Position numbers and translations under genes: made by a program. DNA of 64,000 bases from an uncultured Myxococcales bacterium (GTDB lineage: Bacteria; Myxococcota; Myxococcia; Myxococcales; Myxococcaceae): assembly GCA_937980205.1 (NCBI GenBank), contig CALJKW010000055.1, positions 558,001-622,000 of the forward strand, in the 5' to 3' direction. This document shows positions 8,385-17,093 of this stretch, piece by piece; the first letter of the stretch is position 1; each line of letters opens with the position of its first letter. The notes under the pieces were generated by a model. The model was not told the origin of the DNA. It saw nothing but the letters and a program-made list of their open reading frames with translations, and did no database searches.

Positions 8385-11239
8385 GCCCGGGGTGAGCTTC
8401 GCCTCGTCCTGACGACCAGCAGCGCGACGGCGAGGAGCAGCTCCATGCCGCCGCTCCCACACCCGCAGCCCTGCTTCAGCTTCGAGCTCTCGCACTCGAC
8501 GTTCACCGTGAACCGCTGCGTCGTCGCGCCCGCCGGGTCCGAGGCGCGCACCTCGACCTCGAACGCGCCGGCACGGGAGGGCAGCCACGTCAGCGTGCCG
8601 CCGCTGCCGTTGACGGCGCTGATGGTGAGGCCCTCGGGCGCGCCGTCGGCGAGCGACCAGGTGATCGGCGCCTCACCGGAGATGGCGAGCTCGTAGCGCC
8701 AGGTCTCGTCACACCTCGCCGACGTCGGCGGAGCGCTGGTGATCGCGATCCCCGCGGCGCCTCCGTCCACGACCTCGCCTCCGGTGCCCGCATCCACGGT
8801 CGTGCCCGCATCGACGGTCGCGCCCGCATCCACGGCCGTGCCCGCATCCACCTCGAGGCCGGCGTCGATCGTCACGCCGGCGTCGGGCGGCTCGGGCTCT
8901 CCGCCGTCGGGCAGCTCGGCGAGCACGCGCCTGAGGCGGGCGCGCTGGTTCGCGATGCCGGGCGTGTCGTCGTACCGCGAGTACGGCAGCGCCCAGCCGG
9001 CGCCGAGCGCCACCACGTCGGCCAGCGCCAGCGGGGCCGCGCTGAAGGCGAGCGTCGGCATCGGATCCACGGCGGCGCCCGCCGTGCTGAACCGCTGCAG
9101 GCGCAGCTCGTCGGTTCCGGCGTACTCGTGCCGGACCCAGGCGATGAGCCAGTCACCCCCGGCCGCCTGTGCCGCGTGACCGAGCGCCGCGGTCGTCGCC
9201 GAGTCGAGCGTGACCGTGTTCCTCATCACCGCGGCGGCGTCGAAGAACGTGGCGTTGAGGCCGGCGCCCGAGCCGCGCCACACGACGACCGCTCCGGACG
9301 CCGACCCGCGCACCGAGATCTCGCCGGGCCAGTAGGCCGCCGAGCTCACGGTCACCAGCGCGCCCAGCGCGCCGGTCGCCGGCGACACGGTGCGCGCGTA
9401 CAGCGTGCCGGTCGTGCCGCCTCCGCCGGGCACCTGGTACCACGCGAGCAGGTACGTGCCGTTCACCGCCCCGACGGACACCGCGGTCACCTGCGCCGCG
9501 AAGCTGACCGGCGTCGTGTCGACGACGACGCCGCTGCTCAGGCGCGCGCACCGGCCGGTGAACGGCGAATTCGCGTCGCGCCAGCAGGCGAGCGACGCGC
9601 CTGCTCCGATGCTGGCGATGGCGGGGTCATGGGCGGCGACGCCCGAGATGGGGACACCGCCGACGTCGCGCACGACTCCGGCCGCGGTCACCCGCGAGAA
9701 GAAGACGCGGCTGGCCGTGTTCGACGGTCGCTCCTCGTCCCACAGAACGACGAAGTCCTGCCCGTCCCACGTCGAGGCGATGTCGAAGCCCACCTGGTTC
9801 CCCGGAAACGGCGAGCGCGCGACGAGCAGGCCCGTGCCGTCCAGCGGAGCGCCGGCCGCGTTCACGCGCCCTGCACGAACCTCCCAGCCCCAGCCGCTCG
9901 AGCGCTCGAGCCAGCTCGTCAGCACCACGCTGCCGTCCGATGCCGCCGAGCGCGCCCACTGCAGCGGCGCCGCCTGCCCGACGTCGATCGTCGCCGCGTC
10001 GAGCGGCTGCATCGTGGGCGAGAACCGGCGCCCCTCGATGACCGGCCCGCGCGACTGGTCGTCGCTCCAGCCGACGACGGCCCAGAGGACGGAGGTGCCG
10101 CTCGCCGAGACCGCGGCGTACTCGGACTGGTGGTCGACGAGCTCGACGACGCCGCCGCGCTTGAGCCCGTCGTCACCGAGGCGGATGCCGTCGAGCGCCG
10201 CTCCGACGCTCGTGTGCCGCCCCCACCCGATGTGCCACTCGGCGCCGGCCCAGATCGGCAGCGGCGACGAGCCGTAGAAGTCGAGGCCCGAGTCCGTGGT
10301 GCCCGACGCCGCGAGCTCGATCGGCGTCGCGTCGACGGGGGCCCCCGACACGCCTACGCGCGCCGCGTGCACCTTCATGCTCGCCGAGCCGTTGAACGTG
10401 CCGAGCAGCCACGACACGAGGAAGCGCGTGCCGTTGCTGGCGACGTTCGCAGCGATGCCGTAGCGCGACGGAGCGCCCAGCGCGACCGGCGCGGCATCGA
10501 CCAGCGTGCCGTTCGCGTTGAGGCGCCGGAACCGGGCCTGCTGCTCGCCGAGCATGGAGACCGGAGCGTCCCAGACGACGAGCGTGACGCCCTGCGCGCT
10601 CGCGACGCTGACGCGGGTTTCGTACCCCGGCGTCACCGTGTCCAGGCTGATGCCGTTCGTGTCGAGGACCTGGCCGGCGCGGCTGACCCGCGCTGCCCAG
10701 CGGTAGCGGTTCATCGCCGTGGTGCTCGCCATGTCCCCGGAGGCCCACGCGACCCAGAACTGGGTCCCGTCGAACGCCACCGCCGGCACCTGCGCGAAGA
10801 TCTTGTTCGAGATCGGAAACGGAGCCGCGTCGACCGGGACCAGGTTCTTGTCGAGGCGCTTGCCGACGAGCTCGGCTCCGACGTAGCCGTTCTGGGTCGC
10901 GTTGCGCAGGTACACCAGCAGGTGGTTCGTGCCGTCGAACGCGATCGCGCACTCGCCGTAGATGAGCTTCTCCGTCGCCGGCGCCACGATCTTCCCCGTC
11001 GGCTCGAGCACGACGCCCTGCGGACTGACGCGCGCCGCGATCATCGAGATCGAGCCCTCGCGGTTGTCGGCCCAGACCACGACGTGGTGGGTGCCGTCGA
11101 AGTCGGCCGCGAGGATCGGCGCGTCGAAGTTCGTCCGCTCCACGCCGGCGTACGGGACGATCGGCTGCGTGGTGATGCGGGTCTCCGAGGAGATCCACGG
11201 GCCGGCGGCGAGCAGCAGCAGTGGGAGCGAAGGCGACAT
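8381..11239 (-). CDS. Secreted repeat protein with MYXO-CTERM-like C-terminal sorting tail
   Basis: 952 residues from ATG 11239, which starts the signal peptide MSPSLPLLLLAAGPW; an upstream in-frame start at 11263 adds eight residues before it. The body consists of repeated units of the kind AFDGTQFWVAWAS or AADFDGTHHVVVWADNR followed by ARVSxxG, suggesting a beta-propeller. Near residues 790-840 is a linker of repeated D-A-G triplets, then an Ig-like domain (FEVEVRASDPAGATTQRFTV). The end is CGCGSGGMELLLAVALLVV plus RTRRSSPRA: a Cys-Gly-Cys motif, one membrane helix and a basic tail, as in MYXO-CTERM proteins. Those are known to be cleaved and anchored at the myxobacterial cell surface by a dedicated sorting protease. 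The biological role is unknown. Confidence 0.88.
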   Translation of the reverse strand: MSPSLPLLLLAAGPWISSETRITTQPIVPYAGVERTNFDAPILAADFDGTHHVVVWADNREGSISMIAARVSPQGVVLEPTGKIVAPATEKLIYGECAIAFDGTNHLLVYLRNATQNGYVGAELVGKRLDKNLVPVDAAPFPISNKIFAQVPAVAFDGTQFWVAWASGDMASTTAMNRYRWAARVSRAGQVLDTNGISLDTVTPGYETRVSVASAQGVTLVVWDAPVSMLGEQQARFRRLNANGTLVDAAPVALGAPSRYGIAANVASNGTRFLVSWLLGTFNGSASMKVHAARVGVSGAPVDATPIELAASGTTDSGLDFYGSSPLPIWAGAEWHIGWGRHTSVGAALDGIRLGDDGLKRGGVVELVDHQSEYAAVSASGTSVLWAVVGWSDDQSRGPVIEGRRFSPTMQPLDAATIDVGQAAPLQWARSAASDGSVVLTSWLERSSGWGWEVRAGRVNAAGAPLDGTGLLVARSPFPGNQVGFDIASTWDGQDFVVLWDEERPSNTASRVFFSRVTAAGVVRDVGGVPISGVAAHDPAIASIGAGASLACWRDANSPFTGRCARLSSGVVVDTTPVSFAAQVTAVSVGAVNGTYLLAWYQVPGGGGTTGTLYARTVSPATGALGALVTVSSAAYWPGEISVRGSASGAVVVWRGSGAGLNATFFDAAAVMRNTVTLDSATTAALGHAAQAAGGDWLIAWVRHEYAGTDELRLQRFSTAGAAVDPMPTLAFSAAPLALADVVALGAGWALPYSRYDDTPGIANQRARLRRVLAELPDGGEPEPPDAGVTIDAGLEVDAGTAVDAGATVDAGTTVDAGTGGEVVDGGAAGIAITSAPPTSARCDETWRYELAISGEAPITWSLADGAPEGLTISAVNGSGGTLTWLPSRAGAFEVEVRASDPAGATTQRFTVNVECESSKLKQGCGCGSGGMELLLAVALLVVRTRRSSPRA

Positions 11240-11281
11240 GGGGCTGCGGCCCCAACCCGCCACGGCCCGTGCAAGTGCAGG

Positions 11282-12019
11282 TTATTTTTTCGCGGGCGGC
11301 TCTTTGCCGAACTTCTTCATCACCTGCTGCAGATCCGCCCAGGCCTTGCCCTTCTCTTCCGGCGAGCGCAGCAGGTACGCGGGGTGGAACGTCGGCATCA
11401 GCGGGACGCCCTCGTACTGCCGCCACTGGCCGCGCAGGCGGGTGATCGGCGTCGAGTCGCGCAGCAGCGTCTGCGCCGCGAACTTGCCGAGCGCGACGAT
11501 CACCTTCGGCCTGATCGCCGCGAGCTGCGCCTTCAAGAACGGCTCGCACTGCTCGATCTCGTCCGGCTCGGGGTTGCGGTTGTTCGGCGGCCGGCACTTC
11601 ACGACGTTGCAGATGTAGACGTCGTCGCGCTTGAACCCCATCGCCTCGATCATCTTCGTGAGCAGCTGGCCGGCGGGGCCGACGAACGGCTGACCGCGGG
11701 CGTCCTCCTCCGCTCCCGGGCCTTCGCCGACGAAGACGAGCTCGGCGCGTGGGTTGCCGACGCCGTAGACGATCTGCGTGCGGCCGTTCGCCAGCTTGCA
11801 GCGCCTGCAGTCGCCGAGGTCGGCGCGCACCTCGTCGAGCGTCTTCGTCACCGCGGGCTCGGCCTGCGGCGCCGGCGCCTGCGCGGTCGCCGGCGCCGCC
11901 GGGGCTGGCGCGGGCGCGGGCGCCTTCGGGTCCTTGAACAGCATCCGCGTGCCGTCGCTCTCCTGCCAGGCGAGGTGCTTTCGCAGCTCCGCGGCGATCT
12001 CCTGAAGCTCTTCGTTCAT
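11282..12019 (-). CDS. Type-4 (4Fe-4S) uracil-DNA glycosylase
   Basis: 245 residues from ATG 12019, which overlaps the coaBC stop as ATGA. After an N-terminal Ala/Pro linker, the glycosylase domain shows CRRCKLANGR, GEGPGAEEDARGQPFVGPAG, CNVVKCRPPNNRNPEPDE and HPAYLLR. The four cysteines in these motifs match the iron-sulfur ligands of family 4 UDGs, and the GEGPG loop and the HPAYLLR motif are catalytic-site hallmarks. Role: removal of uracil from DNA in base-excision repair. The Pro/Ala tether (residues ~30-55) is longer than in most homologues. Translational coupling to coaBC is unusual functionally but clear structurally. Confidence 0.95.
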   Translation of the reverse strand: MNEELQEIAAELRKHLAWQESDGTRMLFKDPKAPAPAPAPAAPATAQAPAPQAEPAVTKTLDEVRADLGDCRRCKLANGRTQIVYGVGNPRAELVFVGEGPGAEEDARGQPFVGPAGQLLTKMIEAMGFKRDDVYICNVVKCRPPNNRNPEPDEIEQCEPFLKAQLAAIRPKVIVALGKFAAQTLLRDSTPITRLRGQWRQYEGVPLMPTFHPAYLLRSPEEKGKAWADLQQVMKKFGKEPPAKK

Positions 12020-13200
12020 CGAACGACCGCCTCCCAGATGCGCGCGGCGACCTCGCGCTTGTCGCCGTCGAGCTCCTTCGACGAGCCGTCTTTGCCCAGC
12101 ACGGTCACCTTGTTCGACTCGGACTCGAACGCGCTCGTGTCGTTCGCCACGATGAAGTCGAGCTTCTTCGTCTCGAGCTTCTTCTTCGCGTTCTCGATCA
12201 CGCGCTCGGACTCGGCCGCGAAGCCGACGACCAGCGCCTTGCCGGCGAGCTTCTGCGACGCCTCGGCGAGGATGTCGGGCGTCCGCACCAGCCGCACCGT
12301 GTCGGGCGCCGCGTCCTTCTTCACCTTCTGCGCCGCCCGGTGCGCCGGCTTGAAGTCGCTGACCGCCGCGCACGCGAGGAAGACGTCGATGCCGTCGAGC
12401 CGCTGCATCACCGCCGCGTGCATCTCGTCGGCGCTGGTGACGCGGACGACGTCGAGGCCGTCCGGCACGGGCGCGCTCGTCGGCCCGAGGACCACGGTCA
12501 CCGACGCTCCGCGCGAGCGGGCGACGTCGGCGAGCGCGAGGCCCATCTTCCCGCTCGACGGGTTCGAGATGAAGCGCACCGGGTCGAGGTGCTCGCGCGT
12601 CGGGCCCGCGGTGAGCAGCACGCGCTTGCCGGCGAGCGGACCGGACACGGAGAGCTCGTTCGCCGCGGCGACGATCTTCGAAAGCTCGGCGAGGCGGCCG
12701 GCGCCCACGTCTCCATCGGCGAGCGGGCCGCTGTCCGGGCCGACGATGCGGAAGCGCTGGTCGGCGAGCAGCGACTTCACGTTCGACTGGGTGACCGGGT
12801 TGTCCCACATCGCCGTGTTCATCGCGGGCGCGAGCAGCACCGGCCCGCGGAACGCGAGCAGCGCGGTGGTGACGGCGTCGTTCCCGATGCCGGCGTGAAT
12901 GCGCGCGAGCAGGTCGGCCGTCGCGGGCGCGATGATGAACGCGTCCGCCCAGCGCGGCAGGTGCAGGTGGCCGAAGCTCGAGTCCTGCGTCGGGTCGAAC
13001 GGGTCGGTGAAGACCGGGTGCCCCGACAGCGACTGCAGCGTCAGCGGCGTCACGAACTCCCGCGCCGCCGGAGTCATCGCCACGCGCACGGTCGCTCCCG
13101 CGCGCTGCAGCTCACGGACGAGGTCACACGCCTTGTACGCAGCGATGCCGCCGCCGACGCCGAGGGCGATGCGGCGGCCGCGCAGGTAGCCGGTGCTCAT
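12016..13200 (-). CDS. coaBC: Bifunctional phosphopantothenoylcysteine decarboxylase / phosphopantothenate-cysteine ligase
   Basis: 394 residues from ATG 13200. The N-terminal CoaC flavoprotein domain (1-~180) has GVGGGIAAYKACDLVREL, FGHLHLPRWAD with the catalytic His and PAMNTAMW for substrate binding. The C-terminal CoaB domain (~185-394) has RVLLTAGPTREHLDPVRFISN, SSGKMG and the dimer-loop region. Role: two consecutive steps of coenzyme A synthesis. The flap that in Escherichia coli reads ACGD with the reactive Cys158 reads ADGD here (Asp162). The stop overlaps the UDG start by ATGA, so the genes are cotranscribed. Confidence 0.96.
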   Translation of the reverse strand: MSTGYLRGRRIALGVGGGIAAYKACDLVRELQRAGATVRVAMTPAAREFVTPLTLQSLSGHPVFTDPFDPTQDSSFGHLHLPRWADAFIIAPATADLLARIHAGIGNDAVTTALLAFRGPVLLAPAMNTAMWDNPVTQSNVKSLLADQRFRIVGPDSGPLADGDVGAGRLAELSKIVAAANELSVSGPLAGKRVLLTAGPTREHLDPVRFISNPSSGKMGLALADVARSRGASVTVVLGPTSAPVPDGLDVVRVTSADEMHAAVMQRLDGIDVFLACAAVSDFKPAHRAAQKVKKDAAPDTVRLVRTPDILAEASQKLAGKALVVGFAAESERVIENAKKKLETKKLDFIVANDTSAFESESNKVTVLGKDGSSKELDGDKREVAARIWEAVVR

Positions 13201-13516
13201 GCCGGCTCCTATAGCGCATGCGGAAGGCGGCGAGATCGCTCTACTGGTCGACCGACAGGTGGCCGCGCGGGCGCGCGGGTCTGAGCCACGACGAGAATTT
13301 TCGGTACTTCGCGCCAAACAAGTACCGACAAATTCTCGTAGTGCCGCGCAGCCCCGCACGCCCGGCGGGGCCTGCCACCGACCCCAGGGGGCCGCCGTGC
13401 CTTCGTCGGCCGATCGCAGCGTCGGGCCCGCGCGGGAGAATCAGGCCCAGGAGCTGAGCCACTCTTCTTCCCTCCACGGCAGCAAACCGAAGCAGGGCCG
13501 CTCGCAGCGATCGCGC
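13201..13516. other. Intergenic region holding one strong hairpin
   Basis: These 316 bases lie between the coaBC start and the stop of the DUF3060-like gene. The only structure I find is the AT-richer hairpin at 13291-13339, with GC-rich, weakly complementary flanks. It should also contain the coaBC promoter, but I cannot place -35/-10 elements confidently. Confidence 0.6.
13291..13339. repeat. Near-perfect 19-bp hairpin
   Basis: The arms 13291-13309 (ACGAGAATTTTCGGTACTT) and 13320-13339 pair over 19 bp with a single bulged base, closing a 10-base loop. Its AT-rich stem is atypical for this genome. It could terminate the minus-strand DUF3060-like gene, act in the coaBC leader, or be a dispersed repeat unit. 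Confidence 0.8.
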
Positions 13517-13939
13517 CTACTGGACCTTGATCGCCGTGTTGCCGCTGCCCGACTTCTTCACCGCCGGCTCGCCCTTCGACCAGTTCACGTGGTTGTTCCT
13601 CCCGCTGACGTCGATGCTCTCGGCGCTCTCGATGCCGACGACGTTGCTCAAGCCGGCCACCGTCACCTCGCCGCACTGCCCCGTGAGCGTGACGTCGTTG
13701 TTCGTCCCGCCGACGTCGATGTCCTCGCCGTCCACGCAGTGGTGCGACTGCGTCTGGCCGATGCCGTTGAACGCATGACCGCCGTCGGCGGTGGCGGCCT
13801 TGAGCCCGGCTCCGGAGAGCGTGACCTGCTTCGTCGCCGTCTTCAGCGTCAGGCCCTCGGACAACGACAGGCGGATCTGCTTGTCGCCGTCTTTGATCTC
13901 GAGCTGGCCCAAGAGGGTGAGCACCAACAGAAGGTTCAT
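13517..13939 (-). CDS. Secreted DUF3060-like protein
   Basis: 140 residues from ATG 13939, which starts a short signal-like segment MNLLLVLTLLGQ. The mature protein has repeating short strands with Gly-Asn turns (IDVGGTNNDVTLTGQC, VTVAGLSNVVGIESAESIDV, SGRNNHVNW). This is the parallel beta-stack pattern of the DUF3060 family, known from exported bacterial proteins of unknown function. Two cysteines (HHCVDG and GQCGEV) could form a disulfide. The gene follows the large repeat protein by only 34 bases on the same strand and is probably its downstream operon partner. Confidence 0.75.
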   Translation of the reverse strand: MNLLLVLTLLGQLEIKDGDKQIRLSLSEGLTLKTATKQVTLSGAGLKAATADGGHAFNGIGQTQSHHCVDGEDIDVGGTNNDVTLTGQCGEVTVAGLSNVVGIESAESIDVSGRNNHVNWSKGEPAVKKSGSGNTAIKVQ

Positions 13940-13973
13940 GCCCTCTTTGTGGCCGCTCCCCGCAAAGCTGATC

Positions 13974-16900
13974 TCAGGGCTGGCCGGGCTGAGTCGGGCC
14001 AGCAACTTCAGCCGTTTGCGGGGGCGCCTGGGGCACTCCGGGGGGCATCAGGTACATCGCCTCCGAGGCCCGGACGTCGACCCGCTCGCGCCGCACGCCG
14101 GACGAGTCGGTCGTGATGAGCGTGTACACCCCGCACTGCAGGCCGGCCGAGCGCGTCGGGCGGTTCGGCAGCGGCAGGTCGAGCGCGACGGCTCCGGCGT
14201 AGAGGGCGTCGTCGTCGAGCTGCTCGAGCGGCACGCGCTCGGGCTCTCCGGGCACGAGCCACGCGTCGCCGACCGGCTCGCTCACCGTGATCGTCACCGC
14301 GCACGTCCCCGGCGGAGCCCCCAGCGTCACGAACACCTTCGGCGCCGTCACGCGCACCGTCTGGCCGGTCGACGACATGCGCGTGATGAACATCCACAGC
14401 CCCTCGGGCAGGTCGAGCTCGAACCTGCCGTCGGGGCCGGAGTCGAGCCGCTCCTCCTCGGCGCCGTTGATCTCGCGCACGGTGATGCGCGCCTGAATCG
14501 GCCGGCCGGTCGGGTCCTTCACGATGCCCTCGACCCGCACCGGCGGCTGCAGCTTCACCACGACGGGGGCGGCCCCGGTGACCTTCGCTGAGCCGCGGTG
14601 GTTCAGCTTCGCCGCGCTGACCGTCGGCTCGGGAGAGTCCGACGACACGGCCAGCGAGAACGAGCCGTCGCTGCCGCTCACCGCCGCGTCGATGCACTGA
14701 TCGCAGGTGACGTCCGCGCCCGAGACCGGCTGCCCGGTCGCGTCGAGCACGACGCCCCGCACCACCGGCGCCTTCTTCAGCTGCAAGTCTCCGAGGTCGG
14801 CGGCGTACTTCGTGTCGACGACGAGCGTCTCGTAGCCGTCGGCGTCGACGTTCAGGTACAGCTTCCCTTCGGGGTCCGGCTCGCGGCCGATGGTGAAGCG
14901 GCCGTCCGGACTGTGGAACTCCTTGCCGTCGACGGTGAACACGGCCATCGGCTTGCCGGTCTCGTCGAGCACCCTGCCCTTCACCGAGGGCAGCGGCTGC
15001 AGCTTCAGCGTCACGCCCGTCGCCGGAGCCTTCACCTTCGTCGGCCCCTTCGTCGCGCGATCGTCCGCGCTCGCGGCGAGCGCGTACGAGCGGCCGGGCG
15101 TCAAGCCCTCCATGAAGAACTCGCCGTTCTCGTCGGTGTACGCGCTCGGAGCGTCGATGCTCGCGACGTCCTTCCGCTCGGTCTCGTCGAGCACCGTGTG
15201 CACGTCGGCGTTCGGTACGGGCTTGCCGCTCTCGTCGACGACGCGGCCCTTGATCTCGACGCCGCGCTCGAGCGACAGCGTCACTTCGGTGCGGGCGTTC
15301 GCCGCGACCTTCACCGGCTGCTGATCCGGCCGCTGAAACCCGGCCTGCTCGATGTTGATCATGTACTCGCCGCCGTGCAGGCCCGCGACGCGCGCGACGC
15401 CGCGCTCGTCCGTCACCGCGGTGCCGCTGTCGTCCGCCGACGCGCCGATGCCGAACACGGTCACGTACGCGCCCTTGAGCGGGTTCTTGTCGGCCAGCAC
15501 CTTCACGTCGACGCGCGCGAGCGTCTCGAGCTTGAGCGTCAGCCCTGAAGCCGGCGCGGTGACCTGCGCGATGACGGTGCCGAGCTGCGTCTCTCGCGCG
15601 CGGAGCCGGTACTCGCCCGGCTCGTCGACCTGCAGCTCGAACTTCCCCTCCTCGTCCGACGTCGTGGCGAGCGCCTCGTGAATCTGGCTCACCAGCTCGA
15701 CGGTCGCCGAGGGCACCGGCTTGCCGTCGGAGTCGACGACGACGCCCGACAGCATGCTGGCCGCCTGGAGGGTGACGTCGAGGTGGTTGTCTCCGGCCTT
15801 CAGGTCGACGCGGCGCTGGGCATCGCGCAGGCCGCTCGCCTCGACGTGCACCTGGTAGGCGCCTTCGGCCAGGTGGTCGAAGACGAGCACCGCGCCGCTC
15901 TCGTCGGTGATGAGCAGCTCGGTGTTGCCGTAGCCGTCGACGCTGACGCGCGCGCCGTTGACCGGCTCACCCTTCTCGTCGAGCACGGCCACCGACAGCC
16001 GCGCCGCCGGCCGCAGGTCGACGCGCACGACGGCGTCGCCCTCGACCACGTCGACGTACTGCTTGGGAGACACGTACGTCTGGTACGTCGCCAGCACCTC
16101 GAACGAGCCCGCGGGCAGATCTTCGAAGAACGCGATGCCGCCCTTCGCGAGCGTCAGGTGCGGATGATCGAGCCCGCTCACCTCGACCTGCGCGTCGACG
16201 AGCTGCCCCGAGAGCCGGGTCTCGACGCGCAGCCGATGGGGGCGGTCGAGGCGCAGCACCGAGGCGCCGTCGTCGGAGACCTCGTCCCACAGCGACGTGT
16301 CCTCCCGCACCGCGGGCAGGAAGCCGGCCGCCTCGACGAAGAGGCGAATCGCGCCGGCGCCGGGGCTCTTCGCGTCGAAGCGGCCCGCCCCGTCGGTGGT
16401 GACGTCGGTGACGGTGCCCAGCTCGACGTCGAACATCGCGACCTTCGCGCCCGAGACCGGCTTGTCCTCGGGGTCGACGACGGTGATGAGGCGGCTGGGC
16501 TGCGCGAGCAGCTCGAGGACGAGCGGCTCCATGGCGTCCGAGAAGGCCGGGTCGACGATCTCCGAGCGGCGGCCGTGCCCCGCCGCGCGCGCGTGGATCA
16601 TCGTCTCGCGGGCCGGCAGGCCGGCGAACGTGAAGCGGCCCGCCGCGTCGCTGGTGGTCGTCGCGATGCGCTTGGGCGCGAGGCGTCCCGCACGCGCGAG
16701 CTCGAGCAGCTGCCGCACCGACGACGGCGACGTGCACTCGACGAGGCCCAGGCCGCAGGTCTCGCAGGTGAGCGCCTCGAGCAGGCTGGGCTCCGCGGCA
16801 GACTCGACCCAGACCTCGGCGTTCGCCACAGCCCTGCCGTCTTCGTCGTTCACGACGCCGGTGAGCGTGAAGACGCCCGCGTCGGGGTACGAGACCGAAG

Positions 16901-17093
16901 AGCGCTGCTCGAGCTCTTCGAGCTGCTCGGCGAGGGTCTTCTTCTTCTCGTCGGGCGCCGCGGCGACGGCGGGCTTCGAGGCGGCGGGGCCGGGGGCGTC
17001 GTCGTCGTCGGGCCACAGCGAATAGGCGATGGCTCCACCGAGCACGGCGAGGAGCAGGACGACGACGCCGATGCCCCGCCACCCCACTTCCAT
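13974..17093 (-). CDS. Large membrane-anchored carboxypeptidase-regulatory-like repeat protein, copy 2
   Basis: 1039 residues from ATG 17093, whose A is shared with the stop of the upstream paralogue (TGATG). An N-terminal anchor helix (GIGVVVLLLAVLGGAIAYSLW) and a charged linker with a possible coiled coil (LAEQLEELEQR) precede about ten transthyretin-fold units of the form GxVxDxxGxPVxxAxV...T(D/S)xxGxF, known as carboxypeptidase-regulatory-like (CarboxypepD_reg) domains. The first unit holds a Cys cluster (CETCGLGLVEC), and a late unit has CDQC. The frame stays open upstream across the neighbouring gene, but those residues are antisense-like. Likely an envelope-anchored extracytoplasmic scaffold; the function is unknown. 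It is clearly homologous to the next gene. Confidence 0.85.
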   Translation of the reverse strand: MEVGWRGIGVVVLLLAVLGGAIAYSLWPDDDDAPGPAASKPAVAAAPDEKKKTLAEQLEELEQRSSVSYPDAGVFTLTGVVNDEDGRAVANAEVWVESAAEPSLLEALTCETCGLGLVECTSPSSVRQLLELARAGRLAPKRIATTTSDAAGRFTFAGLPARETMIHARAAGHGRRSEIVDPAFSDAMEPLVLELLAQPSRLITVVDPEDKPVSGAKVAMFDVELGTVTDVTTDGAGRFDAKSPGAGAIRLFVEAAGFLPAVREDTSLWDEVSDDGASVLRLDRPHRLRVETRLSGQLVDAQVEVSGLDHPHLTLAKGGIAFFEDLPAGSFEVLATYQTYVSPKQYVDVVEGDAVVRVDLRPAARLSVAVLDEKGEPVNGARVSVDGYGNTELLITDESGAVLVFDHLAEGAYQVHVEASGLRDAQRRVDLKAGDNHLDVTLQAASMLSGVVVDSDGKPVPSATVELVSQIHEALATTSDEEGKFELQVDEPGEYRLRARETQLGTVIAQVTAPASGLTLKLETLARVDVKVLADKNPLKGAYVTVFGIGASADDSGTAVTDERGVARVAGLHGGEYMINIEQAGFQRPDQQPVKVAANARTEVTLSLERGVEIKGRVVDESGKPVPNADVHTVLDETERKDVASIDAPSAYTDENGEFFMEGLTPGRSYALAASADDRATKGPTKVKAPATGVTLKLQPLPSVKGRVLDETGKPMAVFTVDGKEFHSPDGRFTIGREPDPEGKLYLNVDADGYETLVVDTKYAADLGDLQLKKAPVVRGVVLDATGQPVSGADVTCDQCIDAAVSGSDGSFSLAVSSDSPEPTVSAAKLNHRGSAKVTGAAPVVVKLQPPVRVEGIVKDPTGRPIQARITVREINGAEEERLDSGPDGRFELDLPEGLWMFITRMSSTGQTVRVTAPKVFVTLGAPPGTCAVTITVSEPVGDAWLVPGEPERVPLEQLDDDALYAGAVALDLPLPNRPTRSAGLQCGVYTLITTDSSGVRRERVDVRASEAMYLMPPGVPQAPPQTAEVAGPTQPGQP

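Noticed and set aside
9128..12898. Very long plus-strand open frame (1256 codons)
   Set aside because: It runs antisense to the MYXO-CTERM protein, UDG and coaBC genes, and its product is Arg/Asp-rich without domains.
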